A stretch of 64,000 nucleotides of DNA from Balaenoptera acutorostrata (taxonomy: Eukaryota > Chordata > Mammalia > Artiodactyla > Balaenopteridae): NCBI RefSeq assembly GCF_949987535.1, contig NC_080080.1:60486668-60550667 (forward strand). The letters are read 5' to 3'. Below are positions 24,670-36,088 of the stretch, one piece after another. The translations under genes and the position numbers were made by a program. Below the pieces are notes generated by a model, which worked only from the letters and a program-made list of their open reading frames with translations, was not told where the DNA came from and did no database searches. Every line of letters begins with the position of its first letter. Positions within the stretch are counted from its first letter, which is position 1.

Positions 24670-24964
24670 GTGACTAACTTTTGGTCAATGAGATATAAGA
24701 AAATGTGTCAGTTTCCAGGAGTCTTCCTTAAGACATGGTTGTCAGGTATTCCTTGCTACTCTTTTTGATTCTTCCTCCATCTTGCTCCCTGGAAGAGAGA
24801 TATTGCTTTAGAATCTGAGGATAAAAGACACAGCCTAGGTATGTTAGAGCAGTAATGTGGTTGGAATCTCTGTTCCTAAAAACTTTGTAGAGCACAGCTG
24901 CCAAACCAGCCTTGGGTTTCTTTTACTCTCAGCCAAACTTAATTTGACTTGATATTTGAGCTTT

Positions 24965-25300
24965 TCCAGCAGTGGTTAGAATTTTGGCTTTACCACTTTC
25001 TAGCTGTGGGCCATTCACATGTGTCTTAAACTTTATGTGCCTCATTTCCCCATTTGTAAAAGGAAAATAATTGTATTTACCTCCTCAATACTGGTATTAA
25101 AAGTTCTAAATGGAAAGGAAATCCAAAAAAGAGGGGATATATACATATATACATATGTATAGCTGATTCACTTTACTGTACAGAAGAAACTAACACAACA
25201 TTGTAAAGCAACTATACTCCAATAAAAATTAATTTAAAAAAGTTCTACTGTGTGCATAGCAGTTAGCATAGTACTGACACAAAAGAGCTTGCTGCTGCTG
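24965..25300 (+). repeat. MIR SINE, sense, interrupted by an L1 3' end
   Basis: ggctttaccactttctagct, then tgcctcatttccccatttgt, is a sense MIR. It resumes after the L1 piece at 25,109-25,247 (tgtgtgcatagcagttagca). Confidence 0.75.
25109..25237 (+). mobile_element. Severely 5'-truncated LINE-1 (3' end only)
   Basis: About 129 bp of L1 3' UTR (tagctgattcactttactgt, then actccaataaaaa). A 10-base duplication, aaaagttcta, lies at 25,099-25,108 and 25,238-25,247. It landed in a MIR. Confidence 0.88.
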
Positions 25301-25439
25301 TTGTTATGGAGATTTTCATTTGAGTGAAAACATTGGAATAAAAGTTTATTAAGGGGCTTTCATTTCTCTGTTTTTTATTATTTTATTGAAACAATATTAT
25401 AAGTATTTGAAAGGAATTAGATGTTATCAACTTGTAATA

Positions 25440-25610
25440 GTATTCACTCATTCATCTGACCATTCAACAAATCTTTATTCAGCACCTGCCCTGTACCAAG
25501 CACTATATTAGGTAATGGACATGGAACAGGGAACCTCTACAAAATAGTCCCTGTTCCTGCCTGCAGGAGGCTTACACTCAAGTTGAGTATAAAAGCTGCA
25601 GAAGAAAAAC
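25440..25610 (-). repeat. L2 3' end, antisense
   Basis: tcattcatctgaccattcaa, then agcacctgccctgtaccaag and ggaggcttacactcaagttg, the complement of the L2 3' end. Confidence 0.6.
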
Positions 25611-26018
25611 AATGTTGGTGATGGTGGTGATGTTACTCATGTGTCCTATGATCTCATCTACCTTGGAATGTGTTAAATTGTGGAAATGTGGAGCTGTGAG
25701 AGAAAAACACCGTGCTTGACAGAATCAACCTGGGCCATGAATGCGGTAGCATGAGAAAGCATCAGATCTGCTGTCAGTCATAATGGAAGTAGCTTGCCAA
25801 CACACTTGACATTTAACCTAGTGCATTTAAGTTTATATTTGGTCCAATTATTTTTTGATCATATTGATAACACTTATAACAAAGAAACATCCAGTGAAAC
25901 ACAACATGCCATCCATATCAGTAAACAGATATTCCAAGATTTTATCTTGAAAAAGACGGCTTTTTTTATTATCACTGACAATAAATACAGTAATTATGAT
26001 TTTTCTTGAGTGTTTTAT

Positions 26019-26567
26019 TGCCGCAGACCGGCTGCAGAAAGCTAGAAGTTCCTGGCGGTGAGGGGTAAGGAACTGAAAAGCACCAGTATGGGGTCAGAAG
26101 GGCCAAGACAACTGATGGTTGCAAGGCAAGTTTATTCAAAGAGCATGAATGTATATATAGGTTTAGTACGGGACGAATATCAGACAATAAATCAGTAAAC
26201 CTTGTATTTCCGCATAATTCTGTCGCCACTATCTATGCACCACTATCTATGCACCACTATCTATGCACCACTATCTATGCACCACTATCTATGCACCACT
26301 GTCTATGCACCACTATCTATGCGTCAGCATGCCTTATGGGCCATTCTTTGGAGATACAGACTTCCCCCTCAGGGCAGCACGTCCTTCTTCTGGGGAACAA
26401 CCAGGGGCTCTTAGATGCAGAGCAGGCACCTGGAGCGAAACTGGCCGCAAGCCATTTTCCTTTTTTACGCTCAATACCGCAGCGTCAGGAGTGCATACCA
26501 AGAGAGAGACAAGCAGTTCTCCGGAAAGCAGAAAGCTGAATAAGCTTACAGCTTGGGGGCCACCACA
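26019..26567 (-). mobile_element. Young solo LTR with 6-bp duplication (class II ERV-like), antisense
   Basis: 549 bp with TG...CA ends when read on the minus strand. A perfect 6-base duplication, ttttat, flanks it at 26,013-26,018 and 26,568-26,573; six bases is the usual size for class II (betaretrovirus-like, ERVK) integration. On the minus strand a TATA-like tatatata (26,152-26,159) is followed about 16 bases later by AATAAA (complement at 26,131-26,136), as in LTRs with a short R region. A 14-bp minisatellite lies in the U3 part. No gag, pol or env is present, so this is a recombined solo LTR. The perfect duplication suggests it is among the younger insertions here. Confidence 0.85.
26226..26323. 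repeat. 14-bp minisatellite, 7 copies, in LTR U3
   Basis: The unit ccactatctatgca repeats seven times head to tail with no spacers; copy 6 has one change (gtctat) and copy 7 ends in g. Because 14 is not a multiple of three, all three frames cycle through the same peptide, producing spurious open frames. Confidence 0.97.
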
Positions 26568-26622
26568 TTTTATTCTGAATTCTTTTCCACCAATGCTGTA
26601 CATACGTAGTTGTCTATATTAT

Positions 26623-26989
26623 CTTTTTTTTTTTTTAACTGATTTTTTTAAAAAAATTATTTATTTTTGGCTGTGTTGAGTCTTCGTTGCTGTGTGTGGG
26701 CTTTCTCTAGTTGCGTCGAGCAGGAGCTACTCTTCGTTGTGGTACACGGACTTCTCATTGTGGTGGCTTTCCTTGTTGTGGAGCACGGGCTCTAGGCACG
26801 TGGGCTTCAGTAGTTGTGGCACGCGGGTTCAGTAGTTGTGGCTCACGGGCTCTAGAGCGCAGGTTCAGTAGTTGTGGTGCACAGGCTTAGTTGCTCCGCC
26901 ACATGTGGGATCTTCCCGGACCAGGGCTCAAACCTGTGTCCCCTGCACTGGAAGGCAGATTCTTGACCACTGCACCACCAGGGAAGCCC
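26623..26989 (-). mobile_element. CHR-family SINE, antisense
   Basis: Poly-T at the left, ccagggaagccc at the right end. Near-identical duplication tctatattat (26,613-26,622) and tctatatcat (from 26,990). Long subfamily like 6.15 and 20.2 kb. Confidence 0.92.
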
Positions 26990-26999
26990 TCTATATCAT

Positions 27000-28600
27000 T
27001 TTTGAAGAGAGTTTTTCTCTGTCTCTAACTTTAAAGTTAATTATTTTTGCTATTTGCCTTTTCCTTCCAGTAGAGATTTTTTCTTATGTTCTTGTGTTTT
27101 CCCAGCAGTAGTACTATTTTAAACAGATTGCTCTGTTCATATGTTCTGCCTCTGGAATTGGCATGATTATGTTTGTGTCTTAATGGGAGAATTATTGGGA
27201 GTAAGGAAGGTTTCAGCTTGATACAGCTAGAACTTGCCTTTGACCATTTTGCAATGTGTAATAACGGTTTAGATTGTCATGTATCAGACCCTAACACTTC
27301 AAGCAACATATTTGTCATAAAAGATATATTTTCATAAAGAATTATTCAAATCATCCATATTAAATTACTTCCTAGTTAATAAAAGTGAAATGGGTTTATC
27401 TTTTGAATAATGTTACTGTAGAAACAGAAGAGCCAGAAAGTCAAACTCTCCAGTGAAATCATAGTGGGAGACAGGACACCTGTGACTTTATTCATACATA
27501 GTGTCTAAAAGTAAATAAAACATAATGCAATAAAGAAACTGCCTTGCTTATGTTTATATCTTCCTCAGTTTATTCAGTTCGTCATCAGGACTGGGTTTGG
27601 CTCTTCTCAGTTACATACTTCGAATGTCAGAGCCTAAATATTTATAGAATGAATGTCTGTCCATACCAATTACAATAGCTAAGCTTGTCTTTCTACCAAG
27701 ATAGAGGAGGTTTAGATACTATAAAAGTATATATTTATCTATTGTGCCAAAGGATATTTATGATTCATACCTACTTGTAATAAATATACTTTCAAAATTA
27801 ACTGATTTTTAATATAGATCATGGGTTAGAACTATTGCACACTGTTTTTATAATTGTTTATTTGAAACTATATGGTCTGTGATCAACAACAGCAAAAAAT
27901 CTGTAGGCTAATTTTTTAGCCCACAGATATGTTCAGATGTGTTCACTTCTTTTTCAGTGTAAGGAATGTCTGAAATATCTTCTGACACTCTATGCCTTGG
28001 GGGAAAAAAGTAAAATAATTTTAGAGTTGTAGTTTGTGTTGGGTATTAAAGCATTTGCCAGATCTGACTTATAATGACAATGTCCTATCGAATTTCAGCA
28101 CCTCTTGATCCTCACTCAAAACAGAAGCTGTTTCTGAATCTACATGCAGTTTGGGTAACCACTCAGGGTGCACTTGAACCATTGAAGTGTTCCTGGCTAT
28201 TGGCACTTGGGATGACTGCATTAATGTGGTATGGAGACTAATTCATTTCAAACATTTCTCACTGTCACGACTGGAAAGAATTTCATGCTTTAATCACATG
28301 CTTTAGTTCATACAAATTAATGTTTTCTCTTCATAGTTCAAAAGAAAATTGCATAGATTTGATGTTCTCCCAAATTGACTTTAAACTGCTGATAGAGATG
28401 GCATTTGGAGAGAAGGAAATAGCCAGCATCCTCCTACAGCATCGTTCCTTTCTTAAACATTGTCATGTATAGCCCTCAAGGCATTTAACAAAGTCCACTA
28501 ATTGCAGTCCGTGATCAACAATATGTTGGAAGATGGAGTGTTTGTGGGGCTCTCCATCTCATCTTAGGGGCCAGAGAGTCCAACGGCAGAAGAGGGACAG
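27000..28600. other. Unassigned AT-rich sequence
   Basis: About 1.6 kb without a recognised gene or named repeat. Confidence 0.5.
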
Positions 28601-28609
28601 CAAGGTGGA

Positions 28610-28725
28610 TTCAGGGTAGCCTGGGTTCAGGGTCAACTTATAATTTTACTAGACTTGCAAACTTGAGAAATTTATCTACCCTCTCTAAGCCTCAGATTCT
28701 TTGCACGGCAATGATGATAGAGACA
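28610..28725 (+). repeat. MIR SINE fragment, sense
   Basis: gtagcctgggttcagggtca, then tctctaagcctcagattctt, resembles the middle of MIR. It sits just upstream of another MIR. Confidence 0.55.
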
Positions 28726-28777
28726 AGAGACAACACAGCCTTTTTCTTTGTTTGTTTAATGTGGAAATAGCAAGACA

Positions 28778-29185
28778 CTGTAGAGTGTGGTCGTTAAGAA
28801 ATGATAATTATTTGATGTCAAAGGGGTGCTAGCTAAAGCTACAATGGCAATCATACTGCAGTATATAAATGTATCAAATCAACACGTCACGCACCTTGAA
28901 ATTACACAGTGTTATATGTCGAATATATTTCAATTAAAAATTTTTTTTAAACAAGAATGTGAGTTCTGGAGGCAGACTAGCCTGGGTTTGAATCCTGGCT
29001 CCCTTCACCAGTGTGGGAAAATTACTTAACCTCTCTAGGCTTCACTTTATTCCTTTTAAAATTTATTTTAATGATAGTACTTTTTTCTTAGTGTGTTGTT
29101 ATAAGAAATAGATGAGATTATTCAGGTAGAATATTTAGAATGCCATGTGGAACAGGGTAAATCCTCAATAAAGTTGATGTTTTAG
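28778..29185 (+). repeat. MIR SINE, sense, interrupted by an L1 3' end
   Basis: Head gagtgtggtcgttaagaa at 28,783-28,800, body resuming at about 28,955 (gaatgtgagttctggaggca, cctgggtttgaatcctggct) and running to aatcctcaataaagttgatg near 29,180, so the whole MIR length can be followed. Confidence 0.82.
28801..28952 (+). mobile_element. L1 3' end inserted in MIR
   Basis: ggtgctagctaaagctacaa, then atcaaatcaacacgtcacgc and tatttcaattaaaaat, is the 3' terminus of an old L1 lineage. Probable short duplication around aagaaatg / aagaatg. Older than the 25.1 kb copy judging by divergence. Confidence 0.6.
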
Positions 29186-29604
29186 TTATAATTACCATAT
29201 TCTCTATATGGCAAAGTTGAGAGTTCACTTTGAGAAGGAAGGCAAGGGCTAGATCCTTAAAGAATTATTTTCATGTATGAAAATGAAATATGTAGAAATA
29301 GCCTGAAAATTGGCATTTCAGCAAGACCATACTAGCTGTTTAGAGAAGGGGTTGAGTGGAGGAGGGCTTATCTCACTGGCACAGTTCAACGTCCTCAACT
29401 AAGAAAGAACAAGTGGAAATGTAAATAAGAAAAACATGGATGGATTTCATGTTATTTTTCAGGTAGGACTGACAGCACTTGGTGACTAAATATATAGGCG
29501 GTGAAAGAAGTTGAAAATCTTTTTGTGCCTTGAGCAATAAAGTCATATCATGATGGTCATTTATATCATCAAGATAGATGATGGTCCCATTAATAAAGAT
29601 GAGA

Positions 29605-29896
29605 GGGCTTCCCTGGTGGCGCAGTGGTTGAGAATCTGCCTGCCAATGCAGGGCACACGGGTTCGAGCCCTGGTCTGGGAAGATCCCACATGCCGCGGAG
29701 CAACTAAGCCCGTGAGCCACAGCTACTGAGCCTGCGCGTCTGGAGCCTGTGCTCCACAACAGGAGAGGCCGCGACAGTAAGAGGCCCGCGCACCGCGATG
29801 AAGAGTGGCCCCCACTCGCCGCAACTGGAGAAAGCCCTCGCACAGAAACGAAGACCCAACACAGCCAAAAATAAATAAATAAATAAATTTATAAAA
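29605..29896 (+). mobile_element. CHR-2-like SINE, sense, well preserved
   Basis: Starts gggcttccctggtggcgcag, A-box-like and B-box-like motifs (gggttcgagccc at about 29,658), ends with (AAAT)n. Perfect 13-base duplication, aataaagatgaga, at 29,592-29,604 and 29,897-29,909. The low divergence makes it one of the youngest SINEs here. Confidence 0.96.
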
Positions 29897-29909
29897 AATA
29901 AAGATGAGA

Positions 29910-32900
29910 AAAGCAGGAGAAGAATAAGGTTTGGAAGGGTAAAGATGATGAAAGTAGTTTTAGAAAATCTAGTATCTATTCTCCAAACCAATATTACATG
30001 ATAGTGGAAGAAGTAGTAAAAGTTGTTTGGGGAACAGTTACACAGATTTCTTTGGGAATTAGTGAAGATGTTTGGAGAATCAGAGAGAGCCTGATTTCCT
30101 GCCAACCACAAAATGATTGCTCCTTTGAGTAACTTAAGATGTACTTGGAAAATCAGGCAGGGAAGAAAATACAAATCTTAATTTCTGCTTCATTATGAAT
30201 TAATTAAATAACATTCTCTAAAGGACATGGACTACTTGAGCTGAGTAATTATTGAAATAAGTGATTAATTTGGAGAATAAAGTCTGTTTAAAGGGCAAAA
30301 TACTGGGCAGAATATTACACTAAAAAACAAGAGGGTACAAGGTATTTATAAGGAAGAAGGGAGGAAGGATAGAGAAATGCAAGTGGCAACAAGACATTTT
30401 GCCTCTTTTGCACAGTTACTTAGGGTTGACTGTTAATTCTTCTAAAGGAAGTGATATAGGTCTTTCATTCATTCTATACACACATATTAGGTAACCACTA
30501 TGTTCTGAGCTTTGTTAGGAGTTTAAGATATAGGGATGAACGAGAGAGTTAAAGGATCTGCCTCAAAGAGTCGACATGCTACTTTGAGGAGAAAGATTAA
30601 ATGAACAAGTTATAAAATTATTATAATATGTTCAGACTGTAATTGGTAAAATAAAGGAAATTAACAATGAGACATGATAGAAAGCAGTGGAGGGTTCTTA
30701 CCTTGGGTACTCAAGGAAAACCTCATCTAAGGAGATATGAAATGGTTTTCTTGTATCTCACAGTGATTGTTAGAAGAGACATAGATTTTATGGACAGAGA
30801 TTTTAAACAAAGGAAACTTTTTTGGTAGAATGAAAGTTACTAATATATGCTTTAAAAATAAATAAAATGAGAGATATTAGGATATACTTATGTATTTTGG
30901 AGAATAATCAAGCATAAAGGAAGAAATTGATGATGCAGGACAAAAAGAGCTAGTTTCAAAAGTGGAATCTTGAGTGGTGAAATGGGATGGGACCCTGAGC
31001 ACAAAAAGAGCAATAACCTTTGGTAGGAAATGGACATTTCTTCCCTTTCAGAGAAGGGGAGATGAGTTTACTGGTACAGCTGCAGATAAGTTAATAGCTT
31101 TGTTGGTAGGCAAAAGAAGGACCTCCCTCCTGGGTTGAGTATTATTTTTCCCCGTTTCTTATTTTATTCCAAACCAAGTAGGGAGAGAAACATTTAAATT
31201 GTTCACAAAGATGTCCTGCTGATTTCCAAACTTTTAAATACACTTAATTAAAGCTTTTCCCATGAGTAAAAAATTCATTTTAATGTAAATGCTGACATAC
31301 TGAGGAGAGTTTATATTTTGATTTCAACGTTTGAAGAAAAATGTCTCATATAAACTATTAGTTCTATAAGAAGGACTATGTCCAACACTGAGCAATTTCA
31401 TGAATCATTGGTCTCTGCTATTGCACATAAGGACAATTTTTAGATTATATCTAAAGCACTGCTATGTAGCATTCTAGTCATGTTCGTCATGCCTACAGGG
31501 AAATATTACATATTTCTTTACAAATAAAATATCAGTATATAAAAAGAAAATATTGGAAAATCACTTTAAGAACACAAAATGTAAAATAAACAAAAGTTTT
31601 CTGTACTGAGAAAACAGTTCTCCAAAATGTCAATCTCATCTTTACCTAAGTACAAAATTTTGATATAATGGAAAAGTAAACTCAAATTTCAGTGTAATTC
31701 TTCATTTGATTAACATGGTAAATATTCTGAGAGGTCTGCATCTCATATGTCATTTGAATGAATTATGATTAGTCTAGAAATCCTAACAATTCAGTATACT
31801 GATAAATTCTTAAGTTCTGTTTCTTAAATACTTAAATAGAGAATATAAATTTCTTTTGGTTCTCACTTTTCCTAGGACTCAGGTAACTTGAAATCTACAT
31901 CTTCAGCTCCCTCTGCCATCACTTTTCTCTACTATTTGTTAACTCTATTGTATATAACATTTTGCATACCAAATTTTAAACAAATTATCACTATATAAAA
32001 ATTGTGGAAATTCAATTCAAATTTTCCAACTTCCATTCTCTAGTTCAGTTGTCAGCCTGATAAAGTAGGCTTCTCCATTCATTTATCATTAATTAACTCA
32101 GTCTTTCAACAAATATTCTTTGGCACCTAATATGATAGTGTAGACATACAGAAGAAAATAAGACAGCAGAGGTCCCTGGCCTAATGAACCTATTGTTTAT
32201 TGAAGAAAATAGATATTTAACTAATAATTTCAAGTGTGATAAGTGCTAATAAATAGGGAAACACAGGCCTTGTGGAAGTACAAGCCTAGTCTGTGTTTCA
32301 TAAAACAAAGATGGAAACAATCAGATGATAGAAACATAAGCATCATCCAACCAATCCTTGACCTTGATTTTCAAACATTATTTTTTACATTTTTGACTGA
32401 GAAATACACTTGTATAATTTTGAAGAATGATGTTTCCTGATGCTTGGCCTGAGTACATTAATAACTTAAGTTCACAGAGCAGAAATCATCCTGATTTATT
32501 CATAATTACAGCATATTTAGTTCAGTCTGATAATGAAACTTTATCTACAGTTGTCTAAACATCTTGAATTTAGAAATAGCTGTAGGTCTCCAAACAAATC
32601 ATTTGTAATTTTTATGTGGTAAATGTAATGACAATTTGAGAACTAGCTTCTAAATGAATAATGTCAGAAGATGTATCAGTGTTTCTAACTTGTACTGTAC
32701 TTTTTCATTTGCAAGATAAACATTTTCAATGGTAATGATGGAATCAGTGCAGACAACGCTTTTATTTAAAAAGAGGAATGAAAAGTATGCTTTTTAAACA
32801 AATGGATTGGCAAATGGAATCAAACATTTTAAAAGATCTAGCTGTTGCCTAACTGATTTAAAGGTATAGATGTCTAGAATTTGGAAGACTCATTTTTAAA

Positions 32901-33540
32901 CTTTTAAAAAAATATGAAATTACTGGAAGACAAAGCCTGATAGCCTCCCTTTAATCAGTATCAAAATGCATAAACCTTTCACACTGTTCCATGTCACAGG
33001 AGAATTCTTTGTGTGACCCCTGCTTAATGAGTAGAATTGTATGAAACTGTTTTACATTTTAATGAACCAATGTGGATGGCTGGATCTCTGTATAATACAT
33101 GATATAGAAATCATTTTGAAATGTATTCAAATAACTTAGTTTACCAATTGCAGTACTGCTGCTTTTTCTGGTTTATCTACTAAAGGTAAATAGTTCAGGT
33201 CTAGCAAAAATATAAGAAATTGGAACAGATTATTAGTGGATTTCAAGTACTAAAGAGCTCTATTCTTTTCCCCATCTTAAATCACTCTTTACCTGTATAG
33301 CAAGTTCTATATATGAGATGATTTAAAAATTTCAGTTAACTAAAATTTGTATGTGTGCATATATCTATATATATATAGATATTTATAGATATATACAACA
33401 TTGCTAGAATCAAATAATGTTAATTCTCTCAGTGGCAGAGAGAAAATGTAACTAGAAATTGCTAGTTAGAAAACGAAACCAAGAGAGGACACTACCATGC
33501 CAATGTGAAGTGGGAAAGAAGTATACGTTGGGACTAGAAT
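29910..33540. other. Unassigned sequence with antisense L2 pieces
   Basis: L2 3'-end-like complement occurs at about 30,455-30,780 (tctttcattcattctataca, then aacgagagagttaaagga) and 32,060-32,260 (ctttcaacaaatattctttg, gatatttaactaataatttc). A perfect 22-base AT-rich palindrome spans 33,361-33,382. The rest is unassigned AT-rich DNA with no coding evidence. Confidence 0.45.
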
Positions 33541-33574
33541 CTAGGATTTATTACTTATTTATCTACTTATTTAT

Positions 33575-33745
33575 TCCACAACCATTTATTTATTGAGAGT
33601 CTATTATGTGCTAAGCACCTTTCACGAAATCTAAAGAAATATAGATGAATGTGTATCACAGTTCCCAGCCCTTTGCCCTATGTGCTAGTGCTTCTAGGCA
33701 TCCTTATTTCAACCCTTAAGCTTCTTTCTGAAAGCATTATAAACA
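33575..33745 (-). repeat. L2/MIR 3' end, antisense
   Basis: ccatttatttattgagagtc, then tattatgtgctaagcacctt, the shared L2/MIR 3'-end complement. Confidence 0.55.
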
Positions 33746-33889
33746 CACTAGCGAATAAGCAGAAAAAAACAGACGATCTGGAAGATGAATTTGGAAAATC
33801 TATAAGAAATAGAACAAAAAGACAGATAGGTGGAAAAAAAGAGAGAAAGTTGGAAAGCCCATTCAAGAGATGCAATATCTGAATAATAT

Positions 33890-35020
33890 GAGTTCCAGAA
33901 GGACATATCAGAGAAAACTTTTAGAAGGAGGAGTTTCGGAAGTGGATTTCCTAACACAAAGAACATAAATGTCTTAATGGAAAGGATCTACCAAATACCC
34001 AAGATAACAGATTAAAGTAAGCATATCATTGTGAAGTTAGGAACAACCCTTAGGAACAAATATACGGTTCCATTTACTCACAAGAAGAGAGAAATTTTTA
34101 AAAAAACACATACATATATCATTAAGAGTCATAATTGCTTCAGAATACTCAACAGCAATGCTGAAAGGTAGATTGATGGATTCATATATTCAATATTCTG
34201 AAGGAAAATGATATCTAACCTAGAGTTCTATACTTGCTTAAACTATCATTTAAGCAAAGGTTAGAATAAAGACTTGGATATGTGCACAATCTCAAAAAAT
34301 ATGCTTACTACATACTGTTTCTCACAAAGCAACTGTACTGTATGTTCAATGAATATGAGATAGCAAACTAAAAATGAGGAAAATATCGGACACAGAAAAC
34401 AAGAGATTCAATTAAGGAGAGAGGTAAAGCGAATCCCCAAGATGATATTAAAAGGCAGAGAGCAGCATGACTGCTGTACCCAAAGCATAGAAAAACCCAG
34501 ACAGGATTTCAGCATGTTCATGAATGTGTAGATCTATATAGTTCAGAACCCCAGAACCACACCATCCTTTTCCCTGAATGAGCAGATCAGCACAGTCAAA
34601 ACCAATGAATCTCACTTTTACTGATGAGATGCAAAGATGATATTTGGATAAGAGAGAATGAGGAGATAATAAAGATCATACTGAAGCTAACTTCTCTCTT
34701 TTTAACTCTCCTCTTAGCCAGAGACTTCAGATTCCTGCATACTACAATTCAGAAAAAAAAAAAAAAAGCACACAAATTTACCCTAATAAGAGGAATTATC
34801 CTCTATATAGCACATGTTAATATATGCCTAAACTGTCCCTGAAAAATGTAAAAGAAACTGGTAAAAATGATTACCTCTAGGAGGGGGAAATGAGTAGCTT
34901 CAGGAAAACTGTATAAAAGAATTACTTTTCATCCACTACTGTTACTTTTGAATTTTTCACCAAGAGCATGAATTATCTAGACATATGGTGAAATTAAAAT
35001 GATGGCAATAAAATACATTC
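33890..35020 (+). repeat. HAL1/L1M remnant, sense
   Basis: Contains an ORF1 C-terminal-like block (tctgaaggaaaatgatatct, aacctagagttctatacttg at about 34,196-34,240) and a HAL1/L1M-style 3' end (aatgattacctctaggaggg at about 34,866, ending gcaataaaatac). All frames are broken. Confidence 0.6.
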
Positions 35021-36004
35021 TCTCTCCAGAAGCTTCAGTCTTGTTAAACGTCTCTTTGAGATGTTTAGAAGCTCACCAATTCCACATATTCCACATGAAC
35101 AGGGTGATGGTAGGCCCTACCTAGTCCAGCATGCCAGAGCCTAAACTTCCCTGGGAGTCAGAATCAGCATCTGTGCCTTACTTCTTTGTTACCAGGAAAT
35201 GAGTTCAGAAGAGGAGGCCTAAACATACCTAAATATAATAAGGGACGAAAGAAAAAATATCACTTAATCAATTTAACTGGGAAAAATGGGGGTGTGAGTA
35301 GAGAAAATTATGTGTGCGCTGAAACCATTTAAAAGGCTAGAATAGTAATTATTTAGATGATTATCCAAAGCATGCATAATGTTTTATAGATTAGATAACT
35401 TATATAGAAATAAGGCTGAAATTCTCAGAAGTATGTGTTTTCTTAGGAGTTTTTCAGAAGATGAGCAAACCAAAATTCACTATAAATTTTCTAAATAACA
35501 TCTATATTGCTACTACATGAAGGAAATAAATATTTCTAAATAGTGTTTTTTTTAAAAAAAATAGAAGGCTAGAATAGCTTCCTGAACATACAATTTGTAA
35601 AATATTCATGAATTTTTCAGGGGGTGGGACAGATTTATTTTTCACAGGAAACACAAAGCTCTGCTAATCGACTTTCATCTTCAAAAGTTCTGTGTTTTGG
35701 GTCAGGAATTAATGCAAAACTTACCATCGTTTATTTCACTTATGCTAAGTTAAAAGCTAACTAATAAATACTGGAAAAAATGTGACAACTGATAATTAAC
35801 CTTAACCTTATGTATCAGGAAAAAATATCATGACTTGAGGTTCATCTATTTTATCTTGCTACATGGTAGCACTGAATTTGTAGTGCCAATAATAGCATTG
35901 CCCAAATATGCTCTTGAAATGGTCTCTAAACAAATAAACCTGTGTCTATAACTTCATAATCTTTAACACTTTAAATTTTGTACCATATAAAAGTAGATAC
36001 TAAA
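35021..36004. other. Unassigned AT-rich sequence
   Basis: Nothing recognised apart from possible fragments of old DNA transposons near 35,100 that I cannot name. Confidence 0.45.
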
Positions 36005-36088
36005 TGCTCACTTTGGCAACATATCTACTAGAGTTGGAATGATGCAGGGATTACAATGGCCATTGCAGAAGGATGACATGAAAATTTC
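36005..36088 (+). pseudogene. U6 snRNA-like pseudogene, truncated at 3' end
   Basis: By eye this aligns with U6 snRNA from base 2 to about base 90: tgctcactttggcaacatat at the 5' end, then gttggaatgatgcag, attacaatggcc and gcagaaggatgacatgaaaa. It has small deletions and scattered substitutions, roughly three quarters identical. The U6 ACAGAG box, which contacts the 5' splice site, is altered (GCAGGG) and the 3' end is missing, so it cannot be functional. It runs straight into L1M sequence at about 36,089. Confidence 0.75.

Noticed and set aside
26226..26323. Regular repeats that at first look like a CRISPR array
   Set aside because: Units are contiguous 14-mers with no spacers and lie inside an LTR of a mammalian genome.
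29373..30174. Two 156-codon minus-strand frames
   Set aside because: Both run across the CHR SINE at 29,605-29,896 in antisense; the same translated words recur at 14.1 and 48.4 kb, as expected of a repeat.
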